Origin: a virus | Direction: 5' to 3' (one strand) | IMG/VR virus record: IMGVR_UViG_3300019776_001116 | Location: 1-43,637 of that record | DNA: 43,637 nucleotides | In this document: piece after piece, positions 30,986-40,465 of the stretch | Position numbering within the stretch: the first letter of the stretch is position 1 | How the letters are laid out: each line of letters begins with the position of its first letter | The notes under the pieces: generated by a model | The model's database searches: none | The model's input: the letters and a program-made list of their open reading frames with translations, nothing else | What the model was told of the DNA's origin: nothing | Made by a program: the position numbers and the translations under genes

Positions 30986-31284
30986 AGGCCCGCACCGCAT
31001 GGCACTTCGGTGGCGGGCCGAGCTATTGCAGTGCCTGTCCCGAGCCATGTCCCGAGTGTCCGTACACCATGAACGCCCCCCAAAGCCTGGATGGCTGGCA
31101 AGCCGCCAGTGCCATTGAAGTCTGCGCCAGCCAGTTGCGCATGGCCCAGGGCCGGGTGGTCGGGCTCGATCTGAACGCCTGGATGCTGGCCTGTGAGAGC
31201 ACGGGATTGGACAAAGCCACGGCGATCGATCTGTTCTCAGCGGTCGAGGCGGGCCTGATGAGCACCTTTGAACAAGACGAATAA
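30979..31284 (+). CDS. T extension of the GT tail chaperone (reached by -1 frameshift)
   Basis: The shifted frame gives RLKARTAWHFGGGPSYCSAC, then PEPCPECPYTMNAPQSLDGW and a helical C-terminus. The ATG at 31069 lies within it and lacks a good ribosome binding site, so the T part is most likely made only as a fusion of about 216 residues. The linker has four Cys in a C-x2-C-x3-C-x2-C pattern that could bind zinc. The helical end (VVGLDLNAWMLACESTGLDK) would recruit tail tube subunits, as lambda gpT does. Confidence 0.83.
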   Translation, partial: RLKARTAWHFGGGPSYCSACPEPCPECPYTMNAPQSLDGWQAASAIEVCASQLRMAQGRVVGLDLNAWMLACESTGLDKATAIDLFSAVEAGLMSTFEQDE

Positions 31285-31306
31285 CCCTGGCGATTGATTT
31301 CCTCCC

Positions 31307-33949
31307 ATGGCTGAACGCAATCTCTCCATCCGCCTGTCCGTGGTCGACGGCGGCAAGGTCAAGGCCGAGCTGTCCGAGATCGGTGAGAAGGGGGAGCGCT
31401 CGCTCAAAAAAATCGAGTCGGCAGCCACCCCAGCCTCTGGCGGTCTGAAGCTCCTGTCCAGCGCCGCCAACGACGCCAAGTTCCAGTTGGAAGCGGCGAC
31501 CGAACGACTTGGGCTTTTGGGATCAGTGCTGGGCAAGCTCGGCCCTGCCGGTCTGATCGCAGGTGCCAGCATCGCCGCACTGGGTGTGGGCATCACGGCA
31601 TTGGTCATGCCGGTGGCACGCGTGGGCGATGAATTCTTCAAGCTCTCGCAAAAGACCGGCGTCTCGGTCGAGGCGCTGACCGCGCTGGACTACGCCGCCA
31701 AGCTGTCGGATGTCAGCACCGAAGGCCTGACCAAGGCACTGCAAAAGCTCTCGGTCGCCATGTTCGACACCCAGGTCAACGGCGAAGAGGGCAGCGCGGC
31801 ACTGAAAGCCCTGGGCGTGTCGGCCACCGATGTGCACGGGCAAATCCGTCCGACCGAACAGGTGTTGCTCGACCTGGCCGACAAGTTCTCGGCCTTGCCC
31901 GATGGGGCCGACAAGGCAGCACTTGCCGTCAAGCTCTTCGGCAAGGAAGGCTTGGCCATCATCCCGTTCCTGAACCAGGGGCGCGAAGGCATCGCGGCGC
32001 TGATGGAAGAAGCCCAGCGCCTGGGTCTGGTCATGTCCGAAGACGTGGCGCGGGCCTCCGAGATCTTTAACGACAACCTGACGCGCTTGTCTGCCATTTT
32101 TGAAGGCGTGCAACGCCAGATCGGTGCGGCCGTCATCCCGGTGTTGGCCGACTTCACCGAGCAGGTGATCCTGGCGCAGGGCGAGACCGGCAGCTTCAGC
32201 AATGAACTGCAGCGCATCACATCCAACCGAGAGGCCACGCTCGCGTTTCTGGAGTCGGTCGCCTCGGGGCTGGCATTCATTGCCGAGTCGGCCGTGCTGG
32301 CCAAGCGCGTGATTGCCCAGCCCTTTGACAGCCTGTCGGTGGTGGGCAAGGACATCGAGACCTGGTTCAAGACCGACCTGTTGCGCTCGATGAAGTCCAT
32401 GGGCTTTGATCCCAAGGTCATCGATGCCGAAATCGCCAAGCTGCAAGGTGCGCGTGACGACTACGTGCGCGCGGCCAACGACCGACTCTTCAACATCAAC
32501 CAGAACCCCGGCTATGTAGACCGGGTCGCGAAATTCTTCGACGAGCAGCGCCGCACCGTGCGCGTCATGGGCCAGAAGTTCGTGCTCGACACCGAAGCCC
32601 AGGCCAAGGAAGTCCAGGCCATCTACGACAAGTTCCTGCCGACGCTGCCGCGCAAGCCTCGGATGGAGTTGGACCTCTCCGGCTTTCAAAAGTCCAAGCC
32701 GGCAGAAAAACTCAACGAAGGCGAGGCGTTCTTGAACCAACTGCGCTCGCGCCTGACCCGCACCCAGGAGGGCGAAGCCGCCGAACTGCGTGCCCGGGCA
32801 TTGCAGATTGAAGCCAAGGGCTACAAGGGCGTGGCGGCCGAAGCCGAGCAGTACATCCAGGTGCTCGAAGCCATCGAGCGTCAAAAGGAGGCGAACAAAG
32901 CCTTTGACGCTTTTGAGAAAGAAGAAGCTGCCTCGCGCAAGATCACCGAAGGCCTGATCGGCAGCAACCGCCAACGCATCGAAGCCCTGCAACTGCAGCG
33001 CGAGATGCTGGACCTGACGGACACCGAGCGCGCCGTCCTGCAAGCCCGCACCGATCTGGAAAAGACCGCCGCCACAGCGCGCAAGGAAGCCAATCAGATC
33101 GAAGACGCTGGCCTGCGGGTGCAGACGCTGGAAGCCATCAACGACGCCCTGGCGCGGCAACTGCCCATCGTCGAAGAACTGGTCAGGGCCAATGCCGAGT
33201 ACCAACGCAGCTTCGAATACGGCGCCAAGTCAGCGCTCAAGTCCTACATCGACGATGCGACCAATGCCGCCAAGCGGGCCCAGCAGGTCACGGTCAACGC
33301 CTTCCGTTCCATGGAGGATGCGCTCACTCGCTTTGTTATGACCGGCAAGTTGGACTTCAAGAGCATGGCCGACTCCATCATCGCCGACCTGGTGCGCATC
33401 CAGATCCAGCGTGCCATCACCTTGCCGCTGGCCAACTGGCTGGGCAGTGTGATCCCGGGCATGGGCGGTGGCACTGCAGCAGGTGCCTTCCCAGCCGGCA
33501 GCAGCGACCTGATGGGCACGATGGCCAATGTTGCCCACAGCGGTGGCGTGATCGGCGCCGATGCCCTGCTGAGCCGCTCCGTGCCTCCGGGCGTCTTCAC
33601 TGGCGCTCAACGTTTCCACACCGGCGGCATCGTTTCGGGCGAAGTGCCCATCATCGCCCAGGAGGGGGAGGCGGTCTTCACCCGCGGGCAGATGCGTGCG
33701 CTCGGAGGTGCCTTGTCGGCCAAGTCCCAGCCGCCCGCTGTGAACGTGCAAGTCAACGTGGTCAACAAGGCCCAAGGGGTGGATGCCCGCATCGAGCAGC
33801 AGCGCCAACCCGATGGTGGACTGCGCCTGGATGTCTTCATTGAGCAGATCGAAGGCCGCATGGCGCGCGCCATCAGCCAGGGCACCGGTATTGCGCCGAC
33901 GCTGGAGCGCCGCTATGGCTTGAACCCGGCCATGGGAGCCGTGCGATGA
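31307..33949 (+). CDS. Tail tape measure protein, lambda gpH type
   Basis: 880 residues. A hydrophobic stretch LIAGASIAALGVGITALVMPV (about 78-98) is typical of tape measures that insert into the host membrane. Long helical, charged repeats fill 130-660. The C-terminal region SMEDALTRFVMTGKLDFKSM, followed by DLVRIQIQRAITLPLANWLG, matches the lambda H C-terminal domain (PF09718). At about 0.15 nm per residue the tail would be roughly 130 nm long (estimate). The ATG has only a weak ribosome binding site, 22 bases after the T stop. Confidence 0.95.
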   Translation: MAERNLSIRLSVVDGGKVKAELSEIGEKGERSLKKIESAATPASGGLKLLSSAANDAKFQLEAATERLGLLGSVLGKLGPAGLIAGASIAALGVGITALVMPVARVGDEFFKLSQKTGVSVEALTALDYAAKLSDVSTEGLTKALQKLSVAMFDTQVNGEEGSAALKALGVSATDVHGQIRPTEQVLLDLADKFSALPDGADKAALAVKLFGKEGLAIIPFLNQGREGIAALMEEAQRLGLVMSEDVARASEIFNDNLTRLSAIFEGVQRQIGAAVIPVLADFTEQVILAQGETGSFSNELQRITSNREATLAFLESVASGLAFIAESAVLAKRVIAQPFDSLSVVGKDIETWFKTDLLRSMKSMGFDPKVIDAEIAKLQGARDDYVRAANDRLFNINQNPGYVDRVAKFFDEQRRTVRVMGQKFVLDTEAQAKEVQAIYDKFLPTLPRKPRMELDLSGFQKSKPAEKLNEGEAFLNQLRSRLTRTQEGEAAELRARALQIEAKGYKGVAAEAEQYIQVLEAIERQKEANKAFDAFEKEEAASRKITEGLIGSNRQRIEALQLQREMLDLTDTERAVLQARTDLEKTAATARKEANQIEDAGLRVQTLEAINDALARQLPIVEELVRANAEYQRSFEYGAKSALKSYIDDATNAAKRAQQVTVNAFRSMEDALTRFVMTGKLDFKSMADSIIADLVRIQIQRAITLPLANWLGSVIPGMGGGTAAGAFPAGSSDLMGTMANVAHSGGVIGADALLSRSVPPGVFTGAQRFHTGGIVSGEVPIIAQEGEAVFTRGQMRALGGALSAKSQPPAVNVQVNVVNKAQGVDARIEQQRQPDGGLRLDVFIEQIEGRMARAISQGTGIAPTLERRYGLNPAMGAVR

Positions 33950-34446
33950 CCACCGTGAACAACCTGACCGTCTGGCCCGAAACACTGCCGCCGCCCCGGG
34001 TCGAGGGTTACAGCCTGTCGCCTCGGCCCAGCCTCTTGCGCACCGAGATGGAAACCGGCGCGGCTCGGCACCGGCTGCGCTCACTCACTGCCCACTATCA
34101 GATGCAGGCTGAGTGGCGCTTCTCGGAATTCCAGTTCGCGGTGTTCGACGCCTGGTGGGCCTTGAACACCCGGCTGGGCGAGCAGTGGTTTGTGCTCCCG
34201 CTGGCCGTGCCGCTGGATGTGCAGGCGGTGGAGGCGCGTTTCCTGGCTCCGTGGCAGGCGGAACTCCTGCCTGCCAAACGCTGGCGAGTCGCCGCGCAGC
34301 TGGAAATCCGCAACCTGCAGCGCCTGACCGCCGAGGAGTTGGAGGCGGCCAGCATTTACGGCGATGTCGAGATGGCTCTGGCCGACCGGCTGCACCGCTG
34401 GCTGCACGAGCAGATGGGCACGCCCAGCACCCCGCCGTATTTTTGA
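33946..34446 (+). CDS. Minor tail protein at the gpM position
   Basis: 166 residues, ATG overlapping the tape measure stop (ATGA). Contains HYQMQAEWRFSEFQFAVFDA and WWALNTRLGEQWFVLPLAVP, then QLEIRNLQRLTAEELEAASI, a pattern of distal tail-type proteins with aromatic-rich strands. It is directly after the tape measure, as gpM is in lambda, so it is likely a baseplate or tail-tip hub component. Exact family not identified. Confidence 0.8.
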   Translation: MTTVNNLTVWPETLPPPRVEGYSLSPRPSLLRTEMETGAARHRLRSLTAHYQMQAEWRFSEFQFAVFDAWWALNTRLGEQWFVLPLAVPLDVQAVEARFLAPWQAELLPAKRWRVAAQLEIRNLQRLTAEELEAASIYGDVEMALADRLHRWLHEQMGTPSTPPYF

Positions 34447-34466
34447 GGGCAAAACAAGGAAGAGCC

Positions 34467-35318
34467 ATGACGATCAAAGATCAACTGCTGCGCTCGGTCA
34501 CGCAACTGGAGACCGACAGTGGCCTGGTGCACAACTGGGCTCATGGCGATGCCAATGCCCAGATCAGCACCGAACGCGGACCGGTGCGCTCGCCCGCCAA
34601 ACTGATCGCGGACAAGGATGCCGAGATCAACCAAGCGGCGAACAATCTGCTCTCGCGCGCGCAGACGGCAGCCAGCCAGTCAGAGGCTTCGGCCAGCACC
34701 GCCAATCAGCAGGCCAGTGCTGCATCCGGTTCGGCCAGCCGGGCTTCCACGTCGGAATCCAATGCGGCGGCTTCGGCCAGCGCCGCCAGCGCCAGTGCCA
34801 CGGCTGCCGATGTATCCGCCGATGCTGCGTCAGATTCAGAGGTCAATGCCGCGCTGAGTGAATCGCGTGCGCGTCAATCGGCCGCGGCCGCCGCCGTCTC
34901 GTCCTCCCATGCAGGCGATCACGCAGTCACTGCCGCCACCCGTGCGGGCGAAGCACAGCAATCGGCCCAGTCCGCATCCACCCAAGCCAATGCCGCTGCC
35001 CAATCCGCCACACAGGCGCAAGTGGCCGCTGATACCAGCGCGGTCATGGCCAGTACCGCCAATGCCGCCCAGGAAGCAGCCACCAAGTCGGCACAAAAGG
35101 CGGCCTCATCCGCTACGACGGCACGCACCCAGGCCAAGAAGTCCCAGCAGTCGGCCGACGAGGCCTTCGCCTTCAAAACCGACGCCCAAACCGCCCAACT
35201 GGCGTGCAGCACCTACGTCGACCAGGCCGATGCCTTGGTCGCGGCTCCCTACACCCAGATGGCGGCGCACCTGATCGCCACCCAAGTGGTGGTGATCGAG
35301 CACCACGCCTTCACCTGA
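34467..35318 (+). CDS. Ala/Ser-rich coiled-coil fibre protein
   Basis: 283 residues; ATG 34467 has AAGGAAGAG upstream. After about 60 ordinary residues, roughly 200 residues are almost only Ala, Ser, Thr, Gln, Asp with regular heptad character (for example ASASAASASATAADVSADAA), the hallmark of trimeric phage fibre shafts such as lambda Stf. The last 50 residues (LVAAPYTQMAAHLIATQVVV) form a small end domain. It probably forms a shaft or side fibre in the tail tip region. Internal repetition makes exact boundaries uncertain. Confidence 0.82.
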   Translation: MTIKDQLLRSVTQLETDSGLVHNWAHGDANAQISTERGPVRSPAKLIADKDAEINQAANNLLSRAQTAASQSEASASTANQQASAASGSASRASTSESNAAASASAASASATAADVSADAASDSEVNAALSESRARQSAAAAAVSSSHAGDHAVTAATRAGEAQQSAQSASTQANAAAQSATQAQVAADTSAVMASTANAAQEAATKSAQKAASSATTARTQAKKSQQSADEAFAFKTDAQTAQLACSTYVDQADALVAAPYTQMAAHLIATQVVVIEHHAFT

Positions 35319-35343
35319 CCCGAATTCTTCAAGGAGCCTTTCC

Positions 35344-37962
35344 ATGGCCGAATCTGCCAGCGGTCTGATGACCGAAGTGGCGGCGCTCACGCACGCCACC
35401 ACGCAACTGCTCAATACCGTCAATGTCCGCAAAGCCACGCTGGACGCGAGCGTCGACGCTGCTGCGGGCAGTGCCACGTCTGCGGCCAACAGCGCCCAGG
35501 CTGCCAGCCAAAGTGCATCGGCCGCAGCCGCCACCCTGGACGAGACCGAGGCCGCCCGGGACACCGCGCTGACCTTCCGTGATCAGGCGATGGCTGTGGT
35601 CACCAGCAACGATGGCTCCTTCGATTCTGCCCCGGGCAAAGTACCCGTGGCCGGTCTGGACGGCAAGGTCGACTACGACTACCTGCCTCTGGCCAGCCAC
35701 AACGCCATCTTGGCCGAGGCTCTGGTCTCCGCCACCCATGAAAACCTGCGCGACTTCTTCGACGACCGCGAGGTCAAGTCCCAGGTCCAAACCAACACCG
35801 GCAATCTGGCAGGTCTGACCACCCGGGTTTCGACTGAAGTCGCCCGGCTGGACCAGAAGATCGACACCCTCGAACCCGGCATCCCGCCTGCCTACCAGGG
35901 GCTGATCGAGCAAGATTTCCTTATTGATGGGTTTGAGTCGGCTTACACCGCCGAGATCCTGCGCGGCATGGGCGGCTCGGGCCTCTACAGCACCCGCAAC
36001 TACTCGGTCGACGACGGCAATCAGGCGCTGCACCGCCCGTTCACCGTCACGTCCACCGCGCAGTTCCAGCACAACCACCCCAATTACTACCGCATGGTGG
36101 GTCTGGGCGAGCTGTGCGCCATCGTCAACGGCTACTACGTGCGCACCACGCACAACGACCCCACGCTCATCGATCAGGACGACCGCATCCTGAGCGCACC
36201 GCCCGTGCCCGCCAGCGTCCTGGCCAAGCCCACCGGCGTGAGTCTGAACGCCAACGGCACGGTCAGCATTGACACTGCCAATGACACCCAGGCGCGTTAC
36301 ATGCGCAACCTCTTCACCCACCACCTGGAAGACACTCGGCTGGATCTGCTCTACATGGAAGTCTGGCTGGAAAAACTTCCCGCTGGCGGTGACCTCAACA
36401 CCCTGATCAGCTCCTTCCGGCACAAGGACAACGCCAACCGGCTGCGCGACCTGCTCAATTTTGCGCAAAAGCTCAACTACTCCGGCGCCAAAGACCTCCC
36501 AGAAAACGGCTCTTTCCGCTGCGGCGTGATCTCCCTGGTCAACGCCGATGGCACACCCGAGTACGCCTACCTGAACTACCGGCTGCGCGCTCGTGCGGTC
36601 GGCAAGTTGAGCCCCCGTGTGCCCAAGACCAGCTACAGCACGGGCGACCAGACGCCGCAGATCTCCTTCACGGTGGTCTCGGCCGCTGTCGGCGGCACGC
36701 ATGGCCATGCGCTGGACGTACCCTTGACCCCGGCGGAGATGAACAGCCTCATTGGCGGGGCCACGCTCTACATCGAGTCCAGCTACAACTATTCACCGGC
36801 CTCATCGGCCGCAGAGAACCACAGCCACCTGTATGCCCTGAGCTGGAACGGCGCAACCCTGGTGGCGACCAACCTGGGTGCCCGCCGCCCGGACGACCCG
36901 GCCAACCAGTTCCTGGCAGTCAGCGGCACGCCCAGCATCTCTAGCTACCGCAAGGCCGATGGGAGCATGGCCGGTCCCGTGGTCTGGAGCACGGCTGCGG
37001 TGCCGCACCAGCACCCCATGGACGTGCAAACGGTGCAAGACCGCTTCCCGTTTGACCTTCACAAGGCGATCAACCACGTCATCGACAACGGCAACCGCTT
37101 CAAACTGATCAAGGACGTGGAAGCGCTGAACCGCCTGCGCGAGAGCGGCATGCCCACAGCCGGATGGCTGCAATTGGCCGAGTCGGGGCTGGCCCGCTTC
37201 ACCCTGGACCAGGACAGCATGGACTCGATTTGTGCGCAGGTCTGGGGGCTCGATGGCGAAGGTGCCTTCATCCCCGAGGTCATCGATTCCTACGGCACCA
37301 ACTTCACTACCTACAACGTGGTGGGCGATGCCCAGGCCAATCTCGCCAAGTACAACCGCACCTACAAGATCGGCAGCAACGACGCGGCCGGGCGCACCAC
37401 CGCGCGGCGGGGGTTCAACGATCCCACACTCTACGTGGCCAAGACCACGCTGAGTTCTGTGGTCGAGGGCTACAGCTTCATGATCCCACTGGAGCTGATC
37501 GTGCGCACCCCGTTGGAGGTCTGGAACCCCTGGGGCCTCAACCTGATCGACGGCAACCCTGCTTTGGGTGGCTCGGGTGCGGGCACCCCGGCCAGCCCAT
37601 GGAACGCGGCTTACACCCAGCTTTGGTACAACCTGCTGCCGCCCAACTTCTTCTCGGCTGGGGCGTCTGATCCGGCCGACACCACTACGGGCGGGGTCTG
37701 GATCCAGGCCAGCAACGGCAGCGCCTACCCGGCGGACAACTCAGGGATCTTCATCACCATTGGCGGCGCGGCCGACTACCGCAACCCTGCTGGCAACACC
37801 ATCTCCACGGTGTTTCGCCAGCGCTATGCCATTGCGCCCGTCTGGCACGAATTCACCTACGCCAACGTGCAGCTCAACAACTTCAAGAACTCAGTGCGCG
37901 CGCTGCTCAAGGGCATCGTGAGCGGCAGCGTCTCGGCCGCCGACATCGACCACATCCTGTAA
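35344..37962 (+). CDS. Large tail fibre / host-recognition protein candidate
   Basis: 872 residues, AAGGAG 9 bases before ATG. Residues 1-85 resemble the coiled-coil shaft of the preceding gene. VAGLDGKVDYDYLPL starts a globular body. Three His pairs occur at about 452 (HGH), 492 (HSH) and 556 (HQH); similar HxH motifs bind metal in T4 short-tail fibre gp12, so this may be a trimer with a metal core (inference). The C-terminus YANVQLNNFKNSVRALLKGI may be a membrane-proximal or assembly helix. No catalytic motif seen. Probably the main receptor-binding fibre. Confidence 0.78.
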   Translation: MAESASGLMTEVAALTHATTQLLNTVNVRKATLDASVDAAAGSATSAANSAQAASQSASAAAATLDETEAARDTALTFRDQAMAVVTSNDGSFDSAPGKVPVAGLDGKVDYDYLPLASHNAILAEALVSATHENLRDFFDDREVKSQVQTNTGNLAGLTTRVSTEVARLDQKIDTLEPGIPPAYQGLIEQDFLIDGFESAYTAEILRGMGGSGLYSTRNYSVDDGNQALHRPFTVTSTAQFQHNHPNYYRMVGLGELCAIVNGYYVRTTHNDPTLIDQDDRILSAPPVPASVLAKPTGVSLNANGTVSIDTANDTQARYMRNLFTHHLEDTRLDLLYMEVWLEKLPAGGDLNTLISSFRHKDNANRLRDLLNFAQKLNYSGAKDLPENGSFRCGVISLVNADGTPEYAYLNYRLRARAVGKLSPRVPKTSYSTGDQTPQISFTVVSAAVGGTHGHALDVPLTPAEMNSLIGGATLYIESSYNYSPASSAAENHSHLYALSWNGATLVATNLGARRPDDPANQFLAVSGTPSISSYRKADGSMAGPVVWSTAAVPHQHPMDVQTVQDRFPFDLHKAINHVIDNGNRFKLIKDVEALNRLRESGMPTAGWLQLAESGLARFTLDQDSMDSICAQVWGLDGEGAFIPEVIDSYGTNFTTYNVVGDAQANLAKYNRTYKIGSNDAAGRTTARRGFNDPTLYVAKTTLSSVVEGYSFMIPLELIVRTPLEVWNPWGLNLIDGNPALGGSGAGTPASPWNAAYTQLWYNLLPPNFFSAGASDPADTTTGGVWIQASNGSAYPADNSGIFITIGGAADYRNPAGNTISTVFRQRYAIAPVWHEFTYANVQLNNFKNSVRALLKGIVSGSVSAADIDHIL

Positions 37963-38006
37963 GCCATCCCCACAACACCATCCCAACATTCACCGGAGCC
38001 CAGCCC

Positions 38007-39155
38007 ATGAGTCTCGAAACCGAACTGCAAAACGTCATCGCCGCCACCTCCGCCCTCAACCAAACCGTGCAGGGCAAGATCGATGCGATCAACAGCACCG
38101 TCAACGCGGCGGTGGCCACCAACGACGCCCGCGCCACCAGCGCCATCAACAGCGTCACCAGCGCGGTCAACGCGGAGCTGGGCAACATCCGCCCCTACAG
38201 CACCAACTATGTCTTCTGGAACACGCTGAAACCCGCCGATCGCATCCGCATCTTCCCGGCCATGGTCATTGGCCACCCCTGGCAAGACGGGCAGTACGTG
38301 GCAGCAGACGCCGATGGCAAGAACCCGGTGGTCTGGGACAACGAAGCCGGCGGCTACCGGCCGGCCGACAGTATCAACCGCAACCCCTTCGTCGAGTGGG
38401 GCGCGATTGACGAGTGGAACGCCCACAGCACTGGGGATGTGGGTCACGGCTACGGCTCGGCCTTCTCGCCGGTGTTGATGAACCCAGTCACCGGGGCGCC
38501 GCTGACCTTCACCAACGCGATGGGCGAGACCGACTACTACCGCTGTTACGCCGACTTCAGCACGGATGGCATTCCCACCTCAGCCTGGCGCACGCTCTTG
38601 CCCTATGAAGACTTGCACGCCATCAGCAACCGCAAGGCCTATCTGGTGATGTCAGGCTCGGTGGTTGGCCATCCGGATCAGGTGGCGCGGACCTTCGTGA
38701 ACGTGGGCGGTACCGAGCACGGCAACTACAGCGCTACGCACAGCTTCCAGCTTCAAGACCTCAATGGCGACGGCGAATGGGATGCGGTGGTGACCAATTG
38801 GGCGCGTCCCCATATCTGCCGCCATGCCAGTGCACGATCGCCCGCAGGCAACCCGACCCGGGGTGATACGCAGGCCTCCACCGGCCTGATCGCTGTGCAA
38901 GGCCAGCACTACGGATCGGACGGCGGTCACCGCAACTTCGTCAACGCCACCACCCAGCAACTGGCCGATGACCCGACCATCGTGCCGGTGCCGTACACCA
39001 ACACCGACAGCTCGCTCTACCAGGCGGCCTGGGCTATTCCGGTGGGTGACTTCGCCGTCGGCAACAACGTCCGCTGGCGTGTCTACAACTGGGGCTTCAC
39101 CGGCCTGATCGTCGAAGGCTGGGGCCTGGCCTACATGTCCCCGGTGCAGCGCTGA
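38007..39155 (+). CDS. Second receptor-binding fibre candidate
   Basis: 382 residues. The first 55 residues form a probable trimeric coiled coil (LNQTVQGKIDAINSTVNAAV). The rest is aromatic- and glycine-rich, with a DLNGDGEWD motif (about 251-260) that matches an EF-hand or dockerin-type calcium loop, and WNTLKPADRIRIFPAMVIGH. No enzyme motif. It follows the large fibre by 44 bases, so the two may form one adhesion device or alternate receptor-binding subunits. Confidence 0.77.
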   Translation: MSLETELQNVIAATSALNQTVQGKIDAINSTVNAAVATNDARATSAINSVTSAVNAELGNIRPYSTNYVFWNTLKPADRIRIFPAMVIGHPWQDGQYVAADADGKNPVVWDNEAGGYRPADSINRNPFVEWGAIDEWNAHSTGDVGHGYGSAFSPVLMNPVTGAPLTFTNAMGETDYYRCYADFSTDGIPTSAWRTLLPYEDLHAISNRKAYLVMSGSVVGHPDQVARTFVNVGGTEHGNYSATHSFQLQDLNGDGEWDAVVTNWARPHICRHASARSPAGNPTRGDTQASTGLIAVQGQHYGSDGGHRNFVNATTQQLADDPTIVPVPYTNTDSSLYQAAWAIPVGDFAVGNNVRWRVYNWGFTGLIVEGWGLAYMSPVQR

Positions 39156-39188
39156 TTCCCACTCAATTCAGATTCAGGAGATTTCCCC

Positions 39189-39494
39189 ATGTACGTCAAA
39201 CGCAAAGACACCGGCGAAGAGCTGTTCCGTGGCCCAGCCAGCAGCGCCAAGGCCTTCTATGGCAATGGCACCCGCCTGCTGGATCGCATCGTTGATACCA
39301 CCGACCCGGACAATCCCGTTGAAATCCAAGCCGGTGTGCTGGTCGAACTCGAGCTCTGCTATGAGGACACATCCCAAGAAAAGCTCCTCTACCTGGCCGA
39401 CACCGACTGGTACGTGGTGCGCGAGCAGGAAACCGGCAAACCCATGCCCGTGGACGTGCGCGCCCGACGCTCGGCCATCCGCGTCTCGCTCTGA
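39189..39494 (+). CDS. Small structural tail protein, unknown
   Basis: 101 residues; TCAGGAGA upstream of ATG 39189. VKRKDTGEELFRGPASSAKA and LLYLADTDWYVVREQETGKP suggest a small beta barrel or chaperone. It lies between fibre genes and DUF1833. Lambda has no direct equivalent at this place; it might be a fibre assembly chaperone. Unknown family. Confidence 0.72.
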   Translation: MYVKRKDTGEELFRGPASSAKAFYGNGTRLLDRIVDTTDPDNPVEIQAGVLVELELCYEDTSQEKLLYLADTDWYVVREQETGKPMPVDVRARRSAIRVSL

Positions 39495-39506
39495 CGGGGA
39501 TGCGCC

Positions 39507-40049
39507 ATGCCCGATCCCACCCTGTCTGAGGCCATTCAGGAGGCCTACGCCCACGCACCGACGGATGCCATCATCTTGCACACGCTGGAGCTGCGCCACC
39601 CGGACTTCCGGGATGACGCAGGAAATCCAACCGCCATCCGTGTGGTGCGCGATCAGGTCGATCTGACCGCCCGGCTGGAAGCGGACGCCCCGCTCAACGC
39701 AAGCCAGATGGTCACCTTCATCGCCATGGGCTTTGAGCTGGACTTGCCGCCGGTCGATACCGCGCCAGTCCCGGAAATCGTGGTCACACTCGACAACGTC
39801 AGTCGCGAGATCGTGCGGCATCTGGACGCGGCTGCCGAATCGCAGGCAGTGATCGAAATCACCTACCGGCCGTATCTCTCCAACGACCTCGAAGGCCCGC
39901 AGATGGATCCGCCCATCACCTTGGTGCTGACCGAGGTGGAGGCCGATGTGCAGCGTGTGACCGCTCGCGCCCGGATGATGGACATCGGCAACAAGGCCTT
40001 CCCCAGCCGCACCTACACGGCGCGGGAGTTTCCGGGGCTGACGCGATGA
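39507..40049 (+). CDS. DUF1833-type tail protein
   Basis: 180 residues. AHAPTDAIILHTLELRHPDF and ITYRPYLSNDLEGPQMDPPI match the phage family DUF1833, typically encoded just before the NlpC/P60 tail hydrolase, the position of lambda gpL. It probably forms part of the tail hub below the tape measure. Its stop overlaps the next start (ATGA). Confidence 0.85.
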   Translation: MPDPTLSEAIQEAYAHAPTDAIILHTLELRHPDFRDDAGNPTAIRVVRDQVDLTARLEADAPLNASQMVTFIAMGFELDLPPVDTAPVPEIVVTLDNVSREIVRHLDAAAESQAVIEITYRPYLSNDLEGPQMDPPITLVLTEVEADVQRVTARARMMDIGNKAFPSRTYTAREFPGLTR

Positions 40050-40465
40050 GAGCCGTGCAAGTGACGCAGCTCACCGACTTGATTGGCCTGCCGTGGGTGG
40101 TCGGCGCCCAAGGCCCCGATGCCTACGACTGCTGGGGTTTGTTTGTCACCGTGCAGCGCACCCACTTTCAGCGATCCCTTCCAGAAAACCCGGTCGACGC
40201 CACCAACCTGCGTGCGGTGCTCGATGCGTTCAGCGGTCACCCTGAACGCCAGCGCTGGCAGGCTGTACCCCAGCCAGAGGAGGGCGACGCCGTCCTGATG
40301 CGCCAGTCGCGCTACCCGGTGCACATCGGCGTATGGCTGGATATCGATGGCGGTGGCGTCCTGCACGCCGTGCGCCATGCCGGGGTGGTGTTCCAGACAC
40401 TGGCCGCGCTCGATACCCATGGTTGGCGCATCGAGGGCTTCTACCGTTTCCGTGAACCGACATGA
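40046..40465 (+). CDS. NlpC/P60 tail-associated peptidase (gpK-like)
   Basis: 139 residues. The catalytic Cys lies in GPDAYDCWGLFVTVQR, and the catalytic His in SRYPVHIGVWLDIDG, in the NlpC/P60 order. Such tail-tip hydrolases are thought to open peptidoglycan during DNA entry and sit between gpL- and gpJ-like genes, as here. It is short, without the N-terminal JAB-like domain of lambda gpK. Translation is coupled on both sides. Confidence 0.92.
   Translation: MRAVQVTQLTDLIGLPWVVGAQGPDAYDCWGLFVTVQRTHFQRSLPENPVDATNLRAVLDAFSGHPERQRWQAVPQPEEGDAVLMRQSRYPVHIGVWLDIDGGGVLHAVRHAGVVFQTLAALDTHGWRIEGFYRFREPT

Noticed and set aside
31523-33205. 560-residue minus-strand open frame inside the tape measure gene
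   Set aside because: Antisense shadow produced by GC-rich codons; low-complexity sequence with no known fold.
35329-36708. 459-residue minus-strand open frame opposite the large fibre gene
   Set aside because: Val/Gly-rich shadow typical of the complement of a GC3-rich gene; no start site or domain.
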